Source: Manihot esculenta (taxonomy: Eukaryota > Streptophyta > Magnoliopsida > Malpighiales > Euphorbiaceae). Taken from it: a DNA stretch of 64,000 nucleotides. Location of the stretch: assembly GCF_001659605.2 (NCBI RefSeq), contig NC_035164.2, forward strand, positions 24,896,665-24,960,664, written 5' to 3'. How positions within the stretch are numbered: position 1 is the stretch's first letter; each line of letters begins with the position of its first letter. The position numbers were made by a program, and so were the translations under genes. The notes beneath the pieces were generated by a model. It saw nothing but the letters and a program-made list of their open reading frames with translations, was not told where the DNA came from and made no database searches. Positions 24,369-36,291 of this stretch are shown here, one piece after another.

Positions 24369-25016
24369 ATGACCAGATATGAGAATAGCAGGATTCAGTT
24401 TGATCCAGAAATTGAGAAGACTACAAAAAGGTTGAGAAAAGCAACCAAGTTGCAAAAACAAGCCAATTCGAGAGCCTCTCAACCATCTGCCCGATTCCCT
24501 TTGCGCACCGAAGAGACATCATCTTCAACACCAATTGAGCCTCCAATTGACACAAACCAAAGAGACAATATGGCTGCAACTGCTGCCGCTGAAGAGCAAC
24601 CCCTTTGCACCATATACCCAATACTAAATGCACCCTTGGAATTACGAACATGTATGATTCATATGTTACCAAAATTCCAAGGCTTGGAGAATGAAGACCT
24701 TCATCGTCATCTAAAGGAGTTTTATGTGGTTTGTTCAAGTATGAGACCACAAGGTATAACTGACGAACAAATAAGGTTGGTAGCTTTCCCTTGCACTTTA
24801 ATTGAATCTGCTAAGGATTGGCTCTACTATTTGCCCCCAGGTTCAATCACCACTTGGGTGCAAATTATAGACTTATTCTTAGAAAGATTTTTCCCAGCGA
24901 CCAAAGCATCATCAATAAGAAAGGAATAAGTGGAATTAAAAAAAGAAAAAAAATGAAACTTTACATGAATATTGGGAACAATATAAGAAATTAATTGCAA
25001 GTTGTCCAAAACATGG
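24369..25016 (+). pseudogene. Athila-like gag, N-terminal part
   Basis: Capsid-type gag of a Ty3 element. The frame opens at 24369 with a basic, Ser/Gln-rich N-terminus (to about residue 70). A retrotrans_gag core follows, with 'LPKFQGLENEDLHRHLKEF', 'QIRLVAFPCTLIESAKDWLY' and 'PPGSITTW....FLERFFP' (about residues 98-177), the typical Athila order. A TAA stop occurs at 24927-24929, and a frameshift in the following A-rich tract (24940-24953) moves the frame before 'LHEYWEQYKKLIASCP'. The Tat element at 25017 then interrupts it, and coding resumes after the second CATGG copy at 45525. Two independent lesions plus the insertion make it a dead copy. Confidence 0.85.
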
Positions 25017-25513
25017 TGATGATCTGAGATCCAGAAAATAGGATTTTACAATGGGTTCTGTAAAACTGGAAAAGCTTAGACCTAGAGGACTGTATTTCTC
25101 CTTTTATCTGTTTCCTTTTGTCCGCTAGTGACGTGTAACAGAATGTATGTCATTGGGCCACCTGTCTCTGTCTCGTTGATATGGACGTACGAGGAAATCA
25201 TATCGCTGCCCCATGCGTAACGGCCTCTAGTTCTTTCCGGGCGCCCATGCGGGTGGTCCCCTGTGACGGATTGGTAGGCCTCCCTCCTGATCCTGAGCTG
25301 GGCCGAAAGGTAGAATTAAGACTGAACCCAGAGAGGATCTGTTCGTTGGGCCGACAATGATGGGCCGGCCTGGTTGAAGAGACTAACTGGAGTCTAGTCT
25401 CAAGGCTGAGCGGATCGGACCTGGTGCATGTGTGAGGCTTGAGGGCCTCTAAATAATGGGCTGGTATCGTGGGCCTGGCCCCAGACCGGGGTGGAGAAAT
25501 CTAGCGGTCATCA
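25017..25513 (-). repeat. 3' LTR of the Tat element
   Basis: 497 bp, with a terminal inverted motif TGATGA...TCATCA. It aligns end to end with 45028-45524. The flanking base pairs 25012-25016 (CATGG) are the target duplication. A purine-rich tract on the minus strand (AAGGTAAAGGGGTAAT, 25514-25529) abuts it, as expected of a polypurine tract. Confidence 0.93.
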
Positions 25514-25768
25514 ATTACCCCTTTACCTTCTCGTCAGTTATTGCCCGACTAACGAGGGAGTAAATACCAAGAATCATTATGACCGCGTCATTTAAGTACA
25601 GTTTGCCTCAGAACACCCTTTCACCTTATTGTCATTTTGAATTTTGAATTCTCTCTGTCTTCTCCAAGTTCTAGCTTTTCTTTGTTCTTCGTGCGCACTG
25701 CCATCGTCATTTCCCTGTCTTTTCTTCAAGGTACGCTTCTCTTTTTCCATGGATAGTTCTAAGCTCCC

Positions 25769-26137
25769 ATGGAATACCTAGATATCGCTCTTTTTCACCT
25801 CCGGCCCCCTTACCGGAATGAGAGGATCGTTCTTCCCAATCCTCATCCCTCTAGTCTAATCGACCCTCAGAAAGACGTGAGCTTAGTTTTCTTTGTTAAA
25901 CAGAAGGAATATGGCTTATCCTTTCCCTTCTCTCCCTTCTTTAACGAGGTTTTCCGGTATTTCGATATTACTCCCCGAACACTGACTCCTAATGCCATTC
26001 TCTTTATGTCTTCTTTCGAATCTGTTTATCTGAGCCGAGATTTCGCGCCCATAGTGCGTCTGTTCATTTCCTTCTTCAGGCTGGTCAAGGCGAGCAAAAA
26101 ATTTTATTATTTTGCCCCTCGTGGAGGCCTGTTCTAA
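25769..26137 (+). CDS. Antisense ORF of the Tat element, first part (putative plant transposon protein family)
   Basis: A 122-codon frame on the strand opposite to the retrotransposon, just inside its 3' LTR. Segments 'SFPFSPFFNEVFRYFDI', 'PRTLTPNAILFMSSFESVYL' and 'SKKFYYFAPRGGLF' follow the same order as in the remnant at 699-1106, which points to a real protein family. The biochemical role is unknown. The stop at 26135-26137 lies just before what looks like an intron: a possible GTTCTAATC donor at about 26131 and a TTTTTTTGCAG acceptor at about 26201. The downstream frame (26158-26583) would then supply the second exon. The region 25514-25768 reads like a promoter and pyrimidine-rich leader for this antisense gene. 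Whether it is transcribed cannot be told from sequence. Confidence 0.55.
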   Translation: MEYLDIALFHLRPPYRNERIVLPNPHPSSLIDPQKDVSLVFFVKQKEYGLSFPFSPFFNEVFRYFDITPRTLTPNAILFMSSFESVYLSRDFAPIVRLFISFFRLVKASKKFYYFAPRGGLF

Positions 26138-26157
26138 TCTTGCTTTTGTGATTTTTA

Positions 26158-26583
26158 TTGAGAATTGCTCTGACTTCCCCTGATTTTGGATTTTTTGCAG
26201 CTTCTAAAGTGAAGATGGATCAGATTAAGCCCCTTAAGAATTTCACGCCGTCCAGGGAGAACATGAACACTGCCTTGGACGCCTTCCTAGCGGGGCGATC
26301 GGTGGAGGAGGATACTCAACAAGTAGCCGAAGTCATATCGTCCAGGTCGTCTGGCCGGCCTCCTCCCCCGGCTCCTGCCCAAGCTCCGAAGCCGAGCTCT
26401 CGAGGTGCCAAATCTTTAAGGCCGCCAAGCTACTGCAGGTCGGGCTCGACCACTCAAGCTGTTCAAGCCCCCAGGTCCCCACGAACTTCAAGGCCTAGCA
26501 AGGACTCCGGGTTGACGGGGTCGAAGCATGCCCCAACCTCTGGCGATGCTTCTGGAGAGAGGCTTGAGGCCTCCATAATGTAA
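26158..26583 (+). pseudogene. Antisense ORF of the Tat element, second part, cut by the Tekay insertion
   Basis: Continues the antisense gene after the presumed acceptor near 26201. It encodes 'SKVKMDQIKPLKNFTPSRE' and 'ALDAFLAGRSVEE', then a low-complexity Pro/Ser/Arg/Ala-rich stretch, typical of a disordered linker. The native sequence ends at 26578, where the Tekay LTR begins; the last few bases of the open frame belong to the LTR. The continuing antisense frame is on the other side of the insertion at 38384, but the reading phase across the two flanks does not match. Confidence 0.5.
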
Positions 26584-27419
26584 CACCCGGCTAGACTCCG
26601 GTATCGGAATTCCTACCGTCCGGTGGAATTTGGATGTCGGAAATCTCTAGAAGGGTAAAAGCATGTTTTTATAAAATGTTTTCATGTTTTTAATGTTTTA
26701 AGTATGAAATTTAATGAGTTTTTACATGAAAAACCTTTGGAGGAAAACCCAGGTTCGGCCGCCGAAAGTTAAGTTCGGCCGCCGAACATTGCATGGATGC
26801 GGAGGCACATTCGGCCCCCGAACATGGCCTGGCCAGCCACTATAAAAGGGTCCCTTAGCCGAAAACGGGCGAGCTTTTTCTCCCCATTTCGGCCAAGGTG
26901 AGCTCTCCGCCATCTTTGCTCAATCTTGAGATTTTCCTTCCTTTTTCCATGATTTTTACAAGTTTATAACATTTGTTTTGAAGATTTACAAGTTTTAAGC
27001 ACGTTTTGGAACTTTGAGGTTCAAGGAGCTCAATCCTCCCATCTTCGAGTCAAGGTCGTTTCCTCTCGTTTCTTCAAGAGGTAAGGGTCGATCTTGAACT
27101 CTTTTTATGTTTTAAACAAGCTTTGAGTAAGATCTATGGGGTAGAATGCATGTTTAGTTCATGGTTAGGTTTATGGGTATATGTTGTGATTTTGAACAAT
27201 GTAGCTTGATTGTGTGTGATTGAAGTGTTGTAGATGGGGTATATGCATGTTTGAGGCCCCTAGGAACTTGTATGCATGCTTTGGTTGAAAAATATGCATG
27301 TTTGGAAGGTTTGGAGGCGAAATGTGCAAAGGGAGCCAAGTTTCTGCCCTTTGGCAGAAACCAGGTTCGGCAGCCGAAGGTACTTTCGGCTGCCGAACAT
27401 GGCTGGGGAGGCAGGCCTT

Positions 27420-29673
27420 TGTAATACCCGGCTAGACTCCGGTATCGGAATTCCTACCGTCCGGTGGAATTTCGGATGTCGGGAACCTCTAGAAGGGTAA
27501 AAACATGTTTTATAAAATGTTTTCATGAATTTTAATGGTTTTAAGTATGAAATTAAATGAGTTTTTGCATGAAAAAGTCTTTGGAGGAAAACCCAGGTTC
27601 GGCCGCCGAAAGTCAAGTTCGGCCGCCGAACATGCATGCGTTTTGGAGGCACGTTAGGCCCCCGAAAGCATGAGTTTGGGAAGTCCAGTTTCGGCCGCCG
27701 AAAGTCAAGTTCGGCCGCCGAACATTTGCATGGATGCGGAGGCACATTCGGCCCCCGAACGTGGCCTGGCCAGCCACTATAAAAGGGTCCCTTAGCCGAA
27801 AATGGGCGAGCTTTTTCTCCCCATTTCGGCCAAGGTGAGCATTCCGCCATCCTTCCCCAATCTTGAGTTTTTCCTTCCTTTTTCCATGATCTTTACAAGT
27901 TTATAACTTTGGTTTTGAAGATCTTTGAGCTTAGAACGAGTTTTGGAGCTTGGAGACCAAAAGTTTGAAACTTCTCCCATCTCCAAGTTTAGATCTCCTC
28001 AACTCTCGATCTTCAAGAGGTAAGAGTCGATCTTAAGCTCCTCATGTGTTTTTAGTAAGTTTTATGCAAGATCTATGGGTAGAAATGCATGTTAGGGCAT
28101 ATGTTGAGTTATGAGTATATATTGATGTTTTGAGCAATGTGTGTTATTTGAGTATGTTTGAAGTGTTGTAGGTGGGGTATATGCATGTCTGAGGCCCCTA
28201 GGAACTTGTATGCATGACTTGGTTGGAGTATATGCTTGATTTGTGGTTTTGGGAGGCAGGAGGTTCAAGTGAACCAAGTTTCTGCCCGTTTGGCAGAAAC
28301 CAGGTTCGGCAGCCGAAGGGAGTTTCGGCCGCCGAACCCCTCTTGTGGAGGCAGCTTTCGGCTGCCGAAGGTGCCCCCGAAAAGAGACTTTCGTCTCTGT
28401 CTGGGACTTTCGGCCGCCGAAGGTGCCGCCGAACCTGCCTGAGTTTCGTCTCTGTCCAGGACTTTCGGCCGCCGAAGGTGCCGCCGAAAGTGTCCTGTTC
28501 AGCCACTTCATGCATATTTCTATGTGATATTTTCAGGATGTTTTAGGGGGTTTTTGGGGAATACTTTAGAGTTATGTTCAAGTATGTTTGGTCTCTCATT
28601 TGAGTCCACCTGTGTAGGTTCAGACCCGAGGAACCGAGGACCCCAGCAGTGAGTTCAGCTGCTTCGGTATTGTCAGAGTCAGCCAGAGGTGAGTGGAACT
28701 AAACTCAATCTTTTAAATTAAATGTTTTATCATGTTTCATGCATCATGATTATGCAATAGGATGATTGCATTAGTTATCACGAATATGCCGCATTGCATA
28801 AATTGTTGTTGTTGAGGGTGAATGTCGGATGACCCAATTAGTCCAAGACAGGAAGACCAGGCCCCATGCTACAGGCCTGGCACAGAGTAAGAAAGACCAG
28901 GCCCCAGTCTACAGGCCTGGCACAGAGTAAGGATCCCATCCTATGGTCTAGCACGATTGTGGGACTTGAAGACCAGGAGCCAGAGGAGGCCCTGGAAAAA
29001 TGGTAAGTAATGTATGTTCTGACAGGAAAGACCAGGACCCCATTCTACAGGCCTGGCACAGAGTTAACTTGGACTAATTGGTGACGAGTTCACCCAACCC
29101 TTATGTGAATTGTTTGTGTTATGATGCATTTCATAGAGCATAGTGTTAATGTGTTTTACTAGCTCTACTCACTGGGCTTTTAGCTCACCCCTCTCCCTTT
29201 ACCCCAGGCTTGCAGGTACAATATAGAGCGGGAGTCCGGATAGAGTAAAGAAGTCATGTTATGTAATAGCTAGTAATGGACATGATCAAATTGTAATGTA
29301 AAAGTACAGTATAGTTATGTAATGAGTTTTATGGATGTTAGTGTGTGCTTGACCATAGAATGTTGTATCCCTTTTTATACATGATCGTAGAGCTTTTGAT
29401 GATGTTTATGTAAACCAGCTCAACACAGGTTATGTTACCCTTTGAGGGCACAGATGAGATCCCACAGAGGGATCAAAGTTATGTTCATATTTATGCAGGT
29501 TGAGTTTGGTTGATGTTTATGAAAAGAAAAGTTTTAATTTTTATGCATGTTGTTGATCATGTATGGGATTATACAGGTTCACAGGTTTTATGTCAGGCTT
29601 GCTACGGGTCCCGGCGGCCTTAAGTCGACCCGGATCCTAGCGCCGGTAGCGGTCCGATTTTCGGGTCGTTACA
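27420..29673 (+). mobile_element. Solo LTR of a second Tekay-type family, nested in the 5' LTR
   Basis: A 2254-bp LTR beginning TGTAATACCC and ending GTCGTTACA, flanked by a perfect 5-bp duplication GCCTT (27415-27419 and 29674-29678). It shares the overall plan and many blocks with its host LTR (the opening region, the TATAAAAG box at 27778-27784, the GGCTTGCAGGT block) but has different tandem repeats and a different 3' end (CGATTTTCGGGTCGTTACA). No internal domain is present, so the element was lost by recombination between its two LTRs. Frames on either strand (for example 27260-27850 and 28092-28511, minus) are by-products of the repeated GGCCGCCGAA motif. Confidence 0.93.
28851..29062. 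repeat. Minisatellite in the nested solo LTR
   Basis: Four related units carrying AAGACCAGGCCCCA, CTACAGGCCTGGCACAGAGT and variants. It lies in the same LTR position as unrelated tandem units in the other Tekay-type LTRs of this window. Confidence 0.8.
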
Positions 29674-30171
29674 GCCTTTCGGCTGCCGAAGTTGCCCCTG
29701 AACAGAGACTTTCGTCTCTGTCTGGCACTTTCGGCCGCCGAAGGTGCCGCCGAACCTACCAGAGTTTCGTCTCTGTCTGGAACTTTCGGCCGCCGAAGGT
29801 GCCGCCGAAAGTGCCCTGTTCAGCCATTTCATGCATATTTTCATGTGATGTTTTCATGATATTTTAGGGGGGTTTTGGGGGATATATTAGAGTTATGTTT
29901 ATGTATGTTTGGTCCCTCATTGGAGTCCACCTGTGTAGGTTCGGACCCGAGGAACCAAGGACCCCAGCAGTGAGCCAGCTGCTACAGAGTTTGTCAGAGT
30001 CAGCCAGAGGTGAGTGGAACTAAACTTAATCTTTTAAATTAAGAAATTAAATGTTTTTATCATGCTTCATGCATCATGATTATACTATAGGATGTTTGCA
30101 TTAGAATTCACGAATATGCCGCATTGCATTGTTGTGATAGATGATAGTGGATGGACATTAGGATGATTCAT

Positions 30172-30305
30172 TAGCCTCTGAATACGAATTCCTGTGGTGC
30201 CCATAATAGGGCCGGGCAATAGCTCCGAGATACGAAGTCCTGTGGTGCCCATAATAGGGCCGGGCAATACGAAGTCCTGTGGTGCCCATAATAGGGCCGG
30301 GCATG
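30172..30305. repeat. Minisatellite in the 5' Tekay LTR (three units)
   Basis: Three copies of a unit with ATACGAAGTCCTGTGGTGCC and CATAATAGGGCCGGGCA. The same array is in the 3' LTR at 37635-37757. The core GTGCCCATAATAGGGCCGGGC is an imperfect palindrome. Confidence 0.9.
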
Positions 30306-30932
30306 GAGCTGAGGATTTTTGAATCAGTCCATCCGTGGTGTGATCTGTTTGTGCAGTGACGCATTTCATAACAGCATGTTTTAAATATTTTTTTTTTTGT
30401 TCTACTCACTGGGCATCTAGCTCACCCCTCTCCCCTAACCCCCAGGCTTGCAGGTGCGGGATAGATAGAGAAGACAAGAAGAGAAAAAGTCATATGTATG
30501 TAATAGTTAGATTGTGGACATGACAATTGTATTATGATGAAATGTAAAAATATTCAGTATGTTATGTAATGAGGTTATTGAGGATAGAGTTGTGCTTGAC
30601 CACAGTATATTGTTAATCCCTTTTGTATGTACATGATCTTATGTTATGATGTTTATGTAAACTAACTCAACACAGGTTGTTTTGCCTTTGAGGCTTGATG
30701 AGATCCCACAGAGGGACTATGTTATGTATATGATCAGAGTATGCACAGGTTGAGTTAGTTGATGACAGTATGTATGAAGAAAAGTTTTATCTTTTTTTTG
30801 TGTATATGGTTGATCATGTATGGGATTAAACATGTTTACAGGTTATGTTAGGCTTGCTACGGGTCCCGGCGGCCTTATGCCGATCTGGATCCTAGCGCCG
30901 GTAGCGGTCCGGATTTCCGGGCTGTTACAGAG

Positions 30933-30950
30933 TGGTATCAGAGCCCTAGG
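30933..30950 (+). other. Primer-binding site, plus-strand Tekay
   Basis: TGGTATCAGAGCCCTAGG begins three bases after the LTR end at 30929. TGGTATCAGAGC is complementary to the 3' end of initiator methionine tRNA, the usual primer of Tekay elements. Confidence 0.95.
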
Positions 30951-31202
30951 TTCATATGGTCGGACCTAGCGTGTCGGGCTCATAGATGTTATAGAAGGTC
31001 AAGCACAATAGGAAAGGTCATGTCCACTAGGATAGGATGTAGAGTCCTGTCTTGATGATGATGTGATATGCCATGACTACATGCATGTGCATAAATGATA
31101 TGCTATGTTTGCTATATATGTGATGAGGGTTCATGTGTGCCCACATGAACCATGTGATGCTAATGCTTGTGGGTTATGTGCTGGTTTTTCAGAGAAAACA
31201 GG

Positions 31203-34200
31203 ATGAGAGGAACTCGTCGATCTGCACGATTGACAGGAGTCCCACCAGAGGATGAGGGCACGAGCGCCCGTCCTCCCACATTGCCTAGGGCAATGTCATG
31301 CAGAGTAAACAGAGAAAGAGTGTCAAGGGACCCTAGAAGGTCTTTTGATACTAGCAGAAGGGGGACAGATAGAGGAGGAAGTTCTTCAGATGTGAGGGAG
31401 GTTATGGAAGAAGATCAGAGAAGGGATGGGAATCTGGATGTTAGCATGTCAGAAGAAGGGACAGGGGAGTCACAAGGAGGCACTCAGGCCTCGGGGTATG
31501 GCTTTCCACCCTATTATCCACCCTATGCACAGAGTCCCGGGTATCCGATGGGAAGTACATCGGATTACTCCAGCTTTAACCCCTACCCTACTCACATGCC
31601 TTATCCACATTTCTATCCACCTTACCCACAGTACCCAGCCTATCCACCCTCATCCTTCCATCCTCACCCAGCAAACCCCACCTCGGGGAATGCTGCACCC
31701 CCACCTCCATCACCTACAGAACCAGTAGCCCCAGTTGCTCAACCTCCTAGACCTAGCTCAGCCAGTGGGAGTAAGGTGAAAATGACAGCTTACCTTAAGC
31801 TGGATGCTCCCAAGTACAAGTCAGGGGATGATCCCTTTGAATACCTGAGAGCAGTGAAGATGATCACTGACGAGCTAGGGGCAGATGACAGAAGAGCCAT
31901 TGAGATGGCAGGGTTCACCTTAAAGTGCAAGAAAGCACGGGAATGGTTCAAGTGTTATGTGGACCCAAGATTAGACAGTATGACATGGGAGGAATTTGCC
32001 AATGAGTTTGCTGGATGGGCCTTTCCAGATAGTTCCAGAGAGCTAAAGATGATCGAGTTTGAGCAACTGAGACAGACAGAAGACATGAGCATAGAGGAGT
32101 ACACAGATAAATTTCTGGAGCTATTACCCTTCTCAGGGCAAGCTCTAGATACAGATGCAAAGAAGGCCAGGAGATATGTCATGAAATTACAGTCCAGGTA
32201 CTCCTCATTGATTCAATCAGTTGAGAGGGAAAGTTTTCACACTGTGGTAGATATGGCGCGAAGAATGGAGGCCAGTGCTATAATTGAGGGGTCAGTGAAG
32301 CAGTCGGTGACCCAGTCTTCAGGGGTTAAGACCCCAGGCAGAGGAGGGCCAGGACCCTCTACTCAGAGTTCAGGTAGTAAGAGATGGAGTAACACCAAGA
32401 AGCCCAAGAAGAACAAGTTATGGAATAAGCTGAAATCCGGTCTGGGATTTGGCGGTGGCTCGAGCTCAGGCTCAGATGGTACAGAATGCCAGAGATGTGG
32501 AAGACCACACAAAGGAGGGTGTCGATTAGGGACCAATGCGTGTTTCAGATGTGGCCAGGAGGGACACATGGCTCGGGATTGTCCTAGAGCGCCTTTCATG
32601 GGCCAGCCCCAACAGACAGCTTCGGGTAGTGTGGCACAGCCAGCAGCTCCAGCCACAACACAGGGCAGTGGCAGAGGTAGAGGGAGAGGAGCAGCCTCAT
32701 CCTCTGGTTCCCGAGGTGAAGGTCCATCAGCTCCAGCCAGGATCTTCACCATGACTCAGCAGGAGGCGAACACATCCAACACCGTGGTGTCAGGTAATCT
32801 CATCATTGGGTGTTCTGATGTGTATGCATTAATGGACCCGGGTGCATCTCATTCCTTTATTGCTCCGAGGGCAGTTGAGAGACTAGGGTTGATGGTCTCT
32901 GGGTTAGAGTGTCCCCTATGGGTCAGTGGACCCAAATGTGACCCGTCAGTGGCAGAGTCAGTCTGCCGGTACAGTCCAGTTTTTGTTGAGGGAAGATGCC
33001 TCTCCGCCGACCTTGTGGTTCTAGACTTGACAGATTTTGATGTCATTCTAGGGATGGATTGGCTGTCTACCTATGGTGCTACCTTGGACTGCAGGGACAA
33101 GGTAGTCAGGTTCAGAGATCAGAACGGGTCAGAGGTTGTCTTCAGAGGAGACAAGAGGGGTACGCCTAGAGGTCTGATATCGGCCCTACAGGCTCGAAGG
33201 CTGCTTAGGAAGGGATGTCAGGGGTATGTAGCTCATGTGAGAGAGCTAGATAGACAAGTCAGGGAGCCAGCCTCAGTGCCAGTTGTCAGAGAATTTCTGG
33301 ATGTCTTTCCAGAAGAGCTTCCAGGACTACCACCTACTAGGGAGACAGAGTTCGAGATTGAACTAATGCCTGGAACTAGACCGATCTCTATCCCTCCCTA
33401 CAGGATGGCACCAGCGGAATTGAAAGAATTGAAAGAGCAGTTGCAAGATCTGGTAGATAAGGGCTTCATCCGGCCGAGTACCTCACCTTGGGGTGCTCCA
33501 GTACTATTTGTGAAAAAGAAGGATGGATCCCTCAGACTTTGTATCGACTACAGGCAGTTGAACAAAGTCACTACCAAGAACAAGTACCCATTGCCAAGGA
33601 TCGACGATCTATTCGACCAGCTAGCAGGAGCGGGTTGTTTCTCCAAGATAGATCTGAGATCAGGGTACCATCAGCTGAGGATAAGAGAAGAAGACATACC
33701 GAAGACAGCTTTCAGGACCAGATATGGGCACTATGAGTTCCTTGTGATGCCGTTCGGGTTAACTAACGCCCCTGCAGCATTCATGGATCTCATGAACAGA
33801 GTGTTTAGACCATACCTGGATCACTTCGTTATTGTCTTCATAGACGATATCTTAGTGTATTCCAGGAATGCAGAGGAGCATGCCCATCATCTGAGGATAG
33901 TTCTGCAGACCTTGAGGGAACATGGCTTGTATGCCAAGTTCTCCAAGTGTGAGTTCTGGTTAAGGAGCATATCATTCTTGGGGCATATAGTGTCAGAGAA
34001 TGGGATAGAGGTGGACCCCAAGAAGGTTGAAGCTGTGACTAACTGGCCAAGACCCACCTCCGTGACAGAGATCAGAAGTTTCTTGGGTTTGGCTGGTTAC
34101 TACAGGAGGTTCGTTCAGGACTTCTCCAAAATTGCAGCTCCTCTAACCAGATTAACCAGAAAGAATCAGAGGTTCGAGTGGACCGATCAGTGTGAGGAGA

Positions 34201-36179
34201 GCTTTGAGGAGCTCAAGAAGAGGTTAACTACAGCACCAGTGTTAGCTCTGCCAACCAGCAATGAGGACTTCGCAGTGTTCTGTGATGCATCCAGAGTAGG
34301 CTTGGGTTGTGTGCTAATGCAGAATGGAAGGGTGATAGCTTATGCTTCTAGACAGCTGAAGAGGCATGAGTTGAATTACCCCACACACGACCTGGAGATG
34401 GCAGCAGTTATCTTTGCACTCAAGATGTGGAGGCATTACCTCTATGGGGTAAAGTGTGAGATCTTCACCGATCATAAGAGCCTTCAGCACATCTTGAGCC
34501 AGAGAGAGCTGAATTTGAGACAGCGGAGATGGGTAGAGCTGCTCAGTGACTATGATTGCAAGATTCAGTACCATCCGGGTAAGGCTAATGTAGTTGCAGA
34601 TGCCTTAAGCCGGAAATCACTTGGCAGTCTCTCCCACATCACAGCAGAGAGAAGACCGGTGGTGAAGGAGTTTTATAAGCTCATTGATGAAGGTCTACAG
34701 ATGGAGTTGTCTGGTACAGGTGCTTTGATAGCCCAGATGAAAGTGACACCAGTGTTTCTGGAGCAGGTGGCTCAGAAACAGCATGAGGACCCAGAGCTAG
34801 TGAAGATTGCCAGGACTGTTCAGTCAGGCAAGGACAGTGAGTTCAGATTTGACAGCAAAGGGATCCTCCGTTATGGGAATAGACTATGTGTACCAGATGA
34901 CATCGGGCTAAAAGGAGACATTATGAGAGAGGCTCATAATGCAAGATACAGTGTTCACCCTGGAGCCACCAAGATGTATCAAGATCTGAAAAGAGTGTAT
35001 TGGTGGCCAGCTATGAAGAGGGAAGTGGCACAGTTCGTGTCAGCCTGCGAAGTGTGTCAGAGGGTGAAGCTGGAACATCAAAAGCCGGCTGGAATGCTTA
35101 ACCCGCTACCTATTCCGGAATGGAAATGGGAAAATATAGCAATGGACTTCGTAGTGGGATTACCGGCAACATCCAACAGATTAGACTCCATATGGGTGAT
35201 TGTGGACAGACTCACTAAATCTGCTCACTTCATTCCTGTTAGGAGCAACTACTCTGTGGATAAGTTAGCACAAGTGTATGTTGATGAGATCGTCAGGCTG
35301 CACGGGGTCCCAGTGTCTATAGTGTCTGATAGAGGGCCCCAGTTCACTTCCAGGTTTTGGCGGAGTCTGCAGAGTGCTATGGGTACCAGGTTAGACTTCA
35401 GTACTGCCTTCCATCCCCAGACTGATGGACAGTCAGAGAGGACCATCCAGACAATAGAAGATATGCTCAGAATGTGTGTGCTAGATTTTGGCGGTTCTTG
35501 GAGGCAACATCTACCCTTAGTGGAGTTCGCCTACAATAACAGCTATCATGCTAGCATAGGGATGGCTCCATATGAAGCTTTGTATGGGAGGAAGTGCAGG
35601 TCACCCATCTGTTGGGAAGAAGTAGGAGAGAAGGCCTTGGCAGGGCCTGAAATAGTAGAGATCACCAGCAGGGTGGTGCCCATTATCAGAGAGAGAATCA
35701 AGACTGCTTCCAGCAGACAAAAGAGTTATGCAGACATCCGCAGGAAACAGGTAGAGTTTCAGGAGGGGGATCTTGTTTTGCTCAAGGTGTCTCCAATAAA
35801 AGAGGTGGTTCGGTTTGGGAAGAAAGGTAAGCTAGCTCCACGGTACATTGGACCCTTTGAGGTCCTGCGAAAGGTTGGGAATGTGTCGTACAAGCTGGAC
35901 TTGCCTGCTTCTATGGAGAGAATCCATCCGGTTTTCCATGTTTCCATGTTGAGAAAGTTCGTGTCAGATCCGGGCAAGGTTCTTAGTGAGCCTGATGTAG
36001 AGATCCAAGAGGATCTCACTTATGTTGAGCAGCCAGTGCGGATCATAGACACCCAGATCAGGAAGTTGAGGAACAAGGAAATCCCGATGGTGAAAGTCCT
36101 TTGGAACCACCACAATATGGAAGAATGCACTTGGGAGACACGAGAGTCTATGCTCCAGCAATATCCCCATCTCTTTTAG
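31203..36179 (+). CDS. Gag-pol polyprotein of a Tekay chromovirus, intact frame
   Basis: One open frame of about 1658 codons from the ATG at 31203 (the frame is open from 31167, but the minus-strand copy also has its conserved start at '[12 protein letters not shown]'). Residues below count from 31167. A Pro/Tyr-rich N-terminus; gag core about 203-385; CCHC knuckle '[14 protein letters not shown]' about 458; aspartic protease with '[11 protein letters not shown]' about 553; reverse transcriptase about 742-920 with 'FIDD' at the catalytic site; RNase H about 1036-1150 ('[10 protein letters not shown]', 'TDHKSLQ'); integrase with an HHCC finger (about 1256-1300) and D, D, E residues near 1326, 1388 and 1422 (35 apart for the last two); then the C-terminal chromodomain about 1615-1665 ('[15 protein letters not shown]'). 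No stop or frameshift was seen. DPGAS instead of DSGAS/DTGAS at the protease site is also present in the second Tekay copy, so it is a family trait rather than damage. Confidence 0.96.
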   Translation: MRGTRRSARLTGVPPEDEGTSARPPTLPRAMSCRVNRERVSRDPRRSFDTSRRGTDRGGSSSDVREVMEEDQRRDGNLDVSMSEEGTGESQGGTQASGYGFPPYYPPYAQSPGYPMGSTSDYSSFNPYPTHMPYPHFYPPYPQYPAYPPSSFHPHPANPTSGNAAPPPPSPTEPVAPVAQPPRPSSASGSKVKMTAYLKLDAPKYKSGDDPFEYLRAVKMITDELGADDRRAIEMAGFTLKCKKAREWFKCYVDPRLDSMTWEEFANEFAGWAFPDSSRELKMIEFEQLRQTEDMSIEEYTDKFLELLPFSGQALDTDAKKARRYVMKLQSRYSSLIQSVERESFHTVVDMARRMEASAIIEGSVKQSVTQSSGVKTPGRGGPGPSTQSSGSKRWSNTKKPKKNKLWNKLKSGLGFGGGSSSGSDGTECQRCGRPHKGGCRLGTNACFRCGQEGHMARDCPRAPFMGQPQQTASGSVAQPAAPATTQGSGRGRGRGAASSSGSRGEGPSAPARIFTMTQQEANTSNTVVSGNLIIGCSDVYALMDPGASHSFIAPRAVERLGLMVSGLECPLWVSGPKCDPSVAESVCRYSPVFVEGRCLSADLVVLDLTDFDVILGMDWLSTYGATLDCRDKVVRFRDQNGSEVVFRGDKRGTPRGLISALQARRLLRKGCQGYVAHVRELDRQVREPASVPVVREFLDVFPEELPGLPPTRETEFEIELMPGTRPISIPPYRMAPAELKELKEQLQDLVDKGFIRPSTSPWGAPVLFVKKKDGSLRLCIDYRQLNKVTTKNKYPLPRIDDLFDQLAGAGCFSKIDLRSGYHQLRIREEDIPKTAFRTRYGHYEFLVMPFGLTNAPAAFMDLMNRVFRPYLDHFVIVFIDDILVYSRNAEEHAHHLRIVLQTLREHGLYAKFSKCEFWLRSISFLGHIVSENGIEVDPKKVEAVTNWPRPTSVTEIRSFLGLAGYYRRFVQDFSKIAAPLTRLTRKNQRFEWTDQCEESFEELKKRLTTAPVLALPTSNEDFAVFCDASRVGLGCVLMQNGRVIAYASRQLKRHELNYPTHDLEMAAVIFALKMWRHYLYGVKCEIFTDHKSLQHILSQRELNLRQRRWVELLSDYDCKIQYHPGKANVVADALSRKSLGSLSHITAERRPVVKEFYKLIDEGLQMELSGTGALIAQMKVTPVFLEQVAQKQHEDPELVKIARTVQSGKDSEFRFDSKGILRYGNRLCVPDDIGLKGDIMREAHNARYSVHPGATKMYQDLKRVYWWPAMKREVAQFVSACEVCQRVKLEHQKPAGMLNPLPIPEWKWENIAMDFVVGLPATSNRLDSIWVIVDRLTKSAHFIPVRSNYSVDKLAQVYVDEIVRLHGVPVSIVSDRGPQFTSRFWRSLQSAMGTRLDFSTAFHPQTDGQSERTIQTIEDMLRMCVLDFGGSWRQHLPLVEFAYNNSYHASIGMAPYEALYGRKCRSPICWEEVGEKALAGPEIVEITSRVVPIIRERIKTASSRQKSYADIRRKQVEFQEGDLVLLKVSPIKEVVRFGKKGKLAPRYIGPFEVLRKVGNVSYKLDLPASMERIHPVFHVSMLRKFVSDPGKVLSEPDVEIQEDLTYVEQPVRIIDTQIRKLRNKEIPMVKVLWNHHNMEECTWETRESMLQQYPHLF

Positions 36180-36278
36180 AGGTTAGTGTATATGTGAATC
36201 TTGTGGTGCATATGTATGCTATATGATTGTTGTGATATGCATGTACTAGTTGAGGAACATTCGGGGACGAATGTTCTT

Positions 36279-36291
36279 AAGGGGGGGAGAA
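36279..36291 (+). other. Polypurine tract, plus-strand Tekay
   Basis: AAGGGGGGGAGAA directly abuts the TGTAACACC start of the 3' LTR, where plus-strand DNA synthesis is primed. Confidence 0.9.

Larger units (their letters stand above)
26579..30929 (+). repeat. 5' LTR of the plus-strand Tekay element (interrupted)
   Basis: Two pieces, 26579-27419 and 29679-30929 by the flanking-duplication logic, match the 3' LTR in order. A TATA box (TATAAAAG, 26841-26848) sits in U3 downstream of a cluster of TTCGGCCGCCGAA palindromes. A three-unit minisatellite (30172-30305) lies in the later part. Confidence 0.92.

Noticed and set aside
27260..27850. A 196-codon minus-strand frame and many similar Gly/Arg/Pro-rich frames in Tekay LTRs (also 28092-28511, 36867-37298, 41805-42120, 54540-55032, 61919-62399)
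   Set aside because: They translate the repeated TTCGGCCGCCGAA motif on both strands, recur in every LTR in different frames and have no domain.
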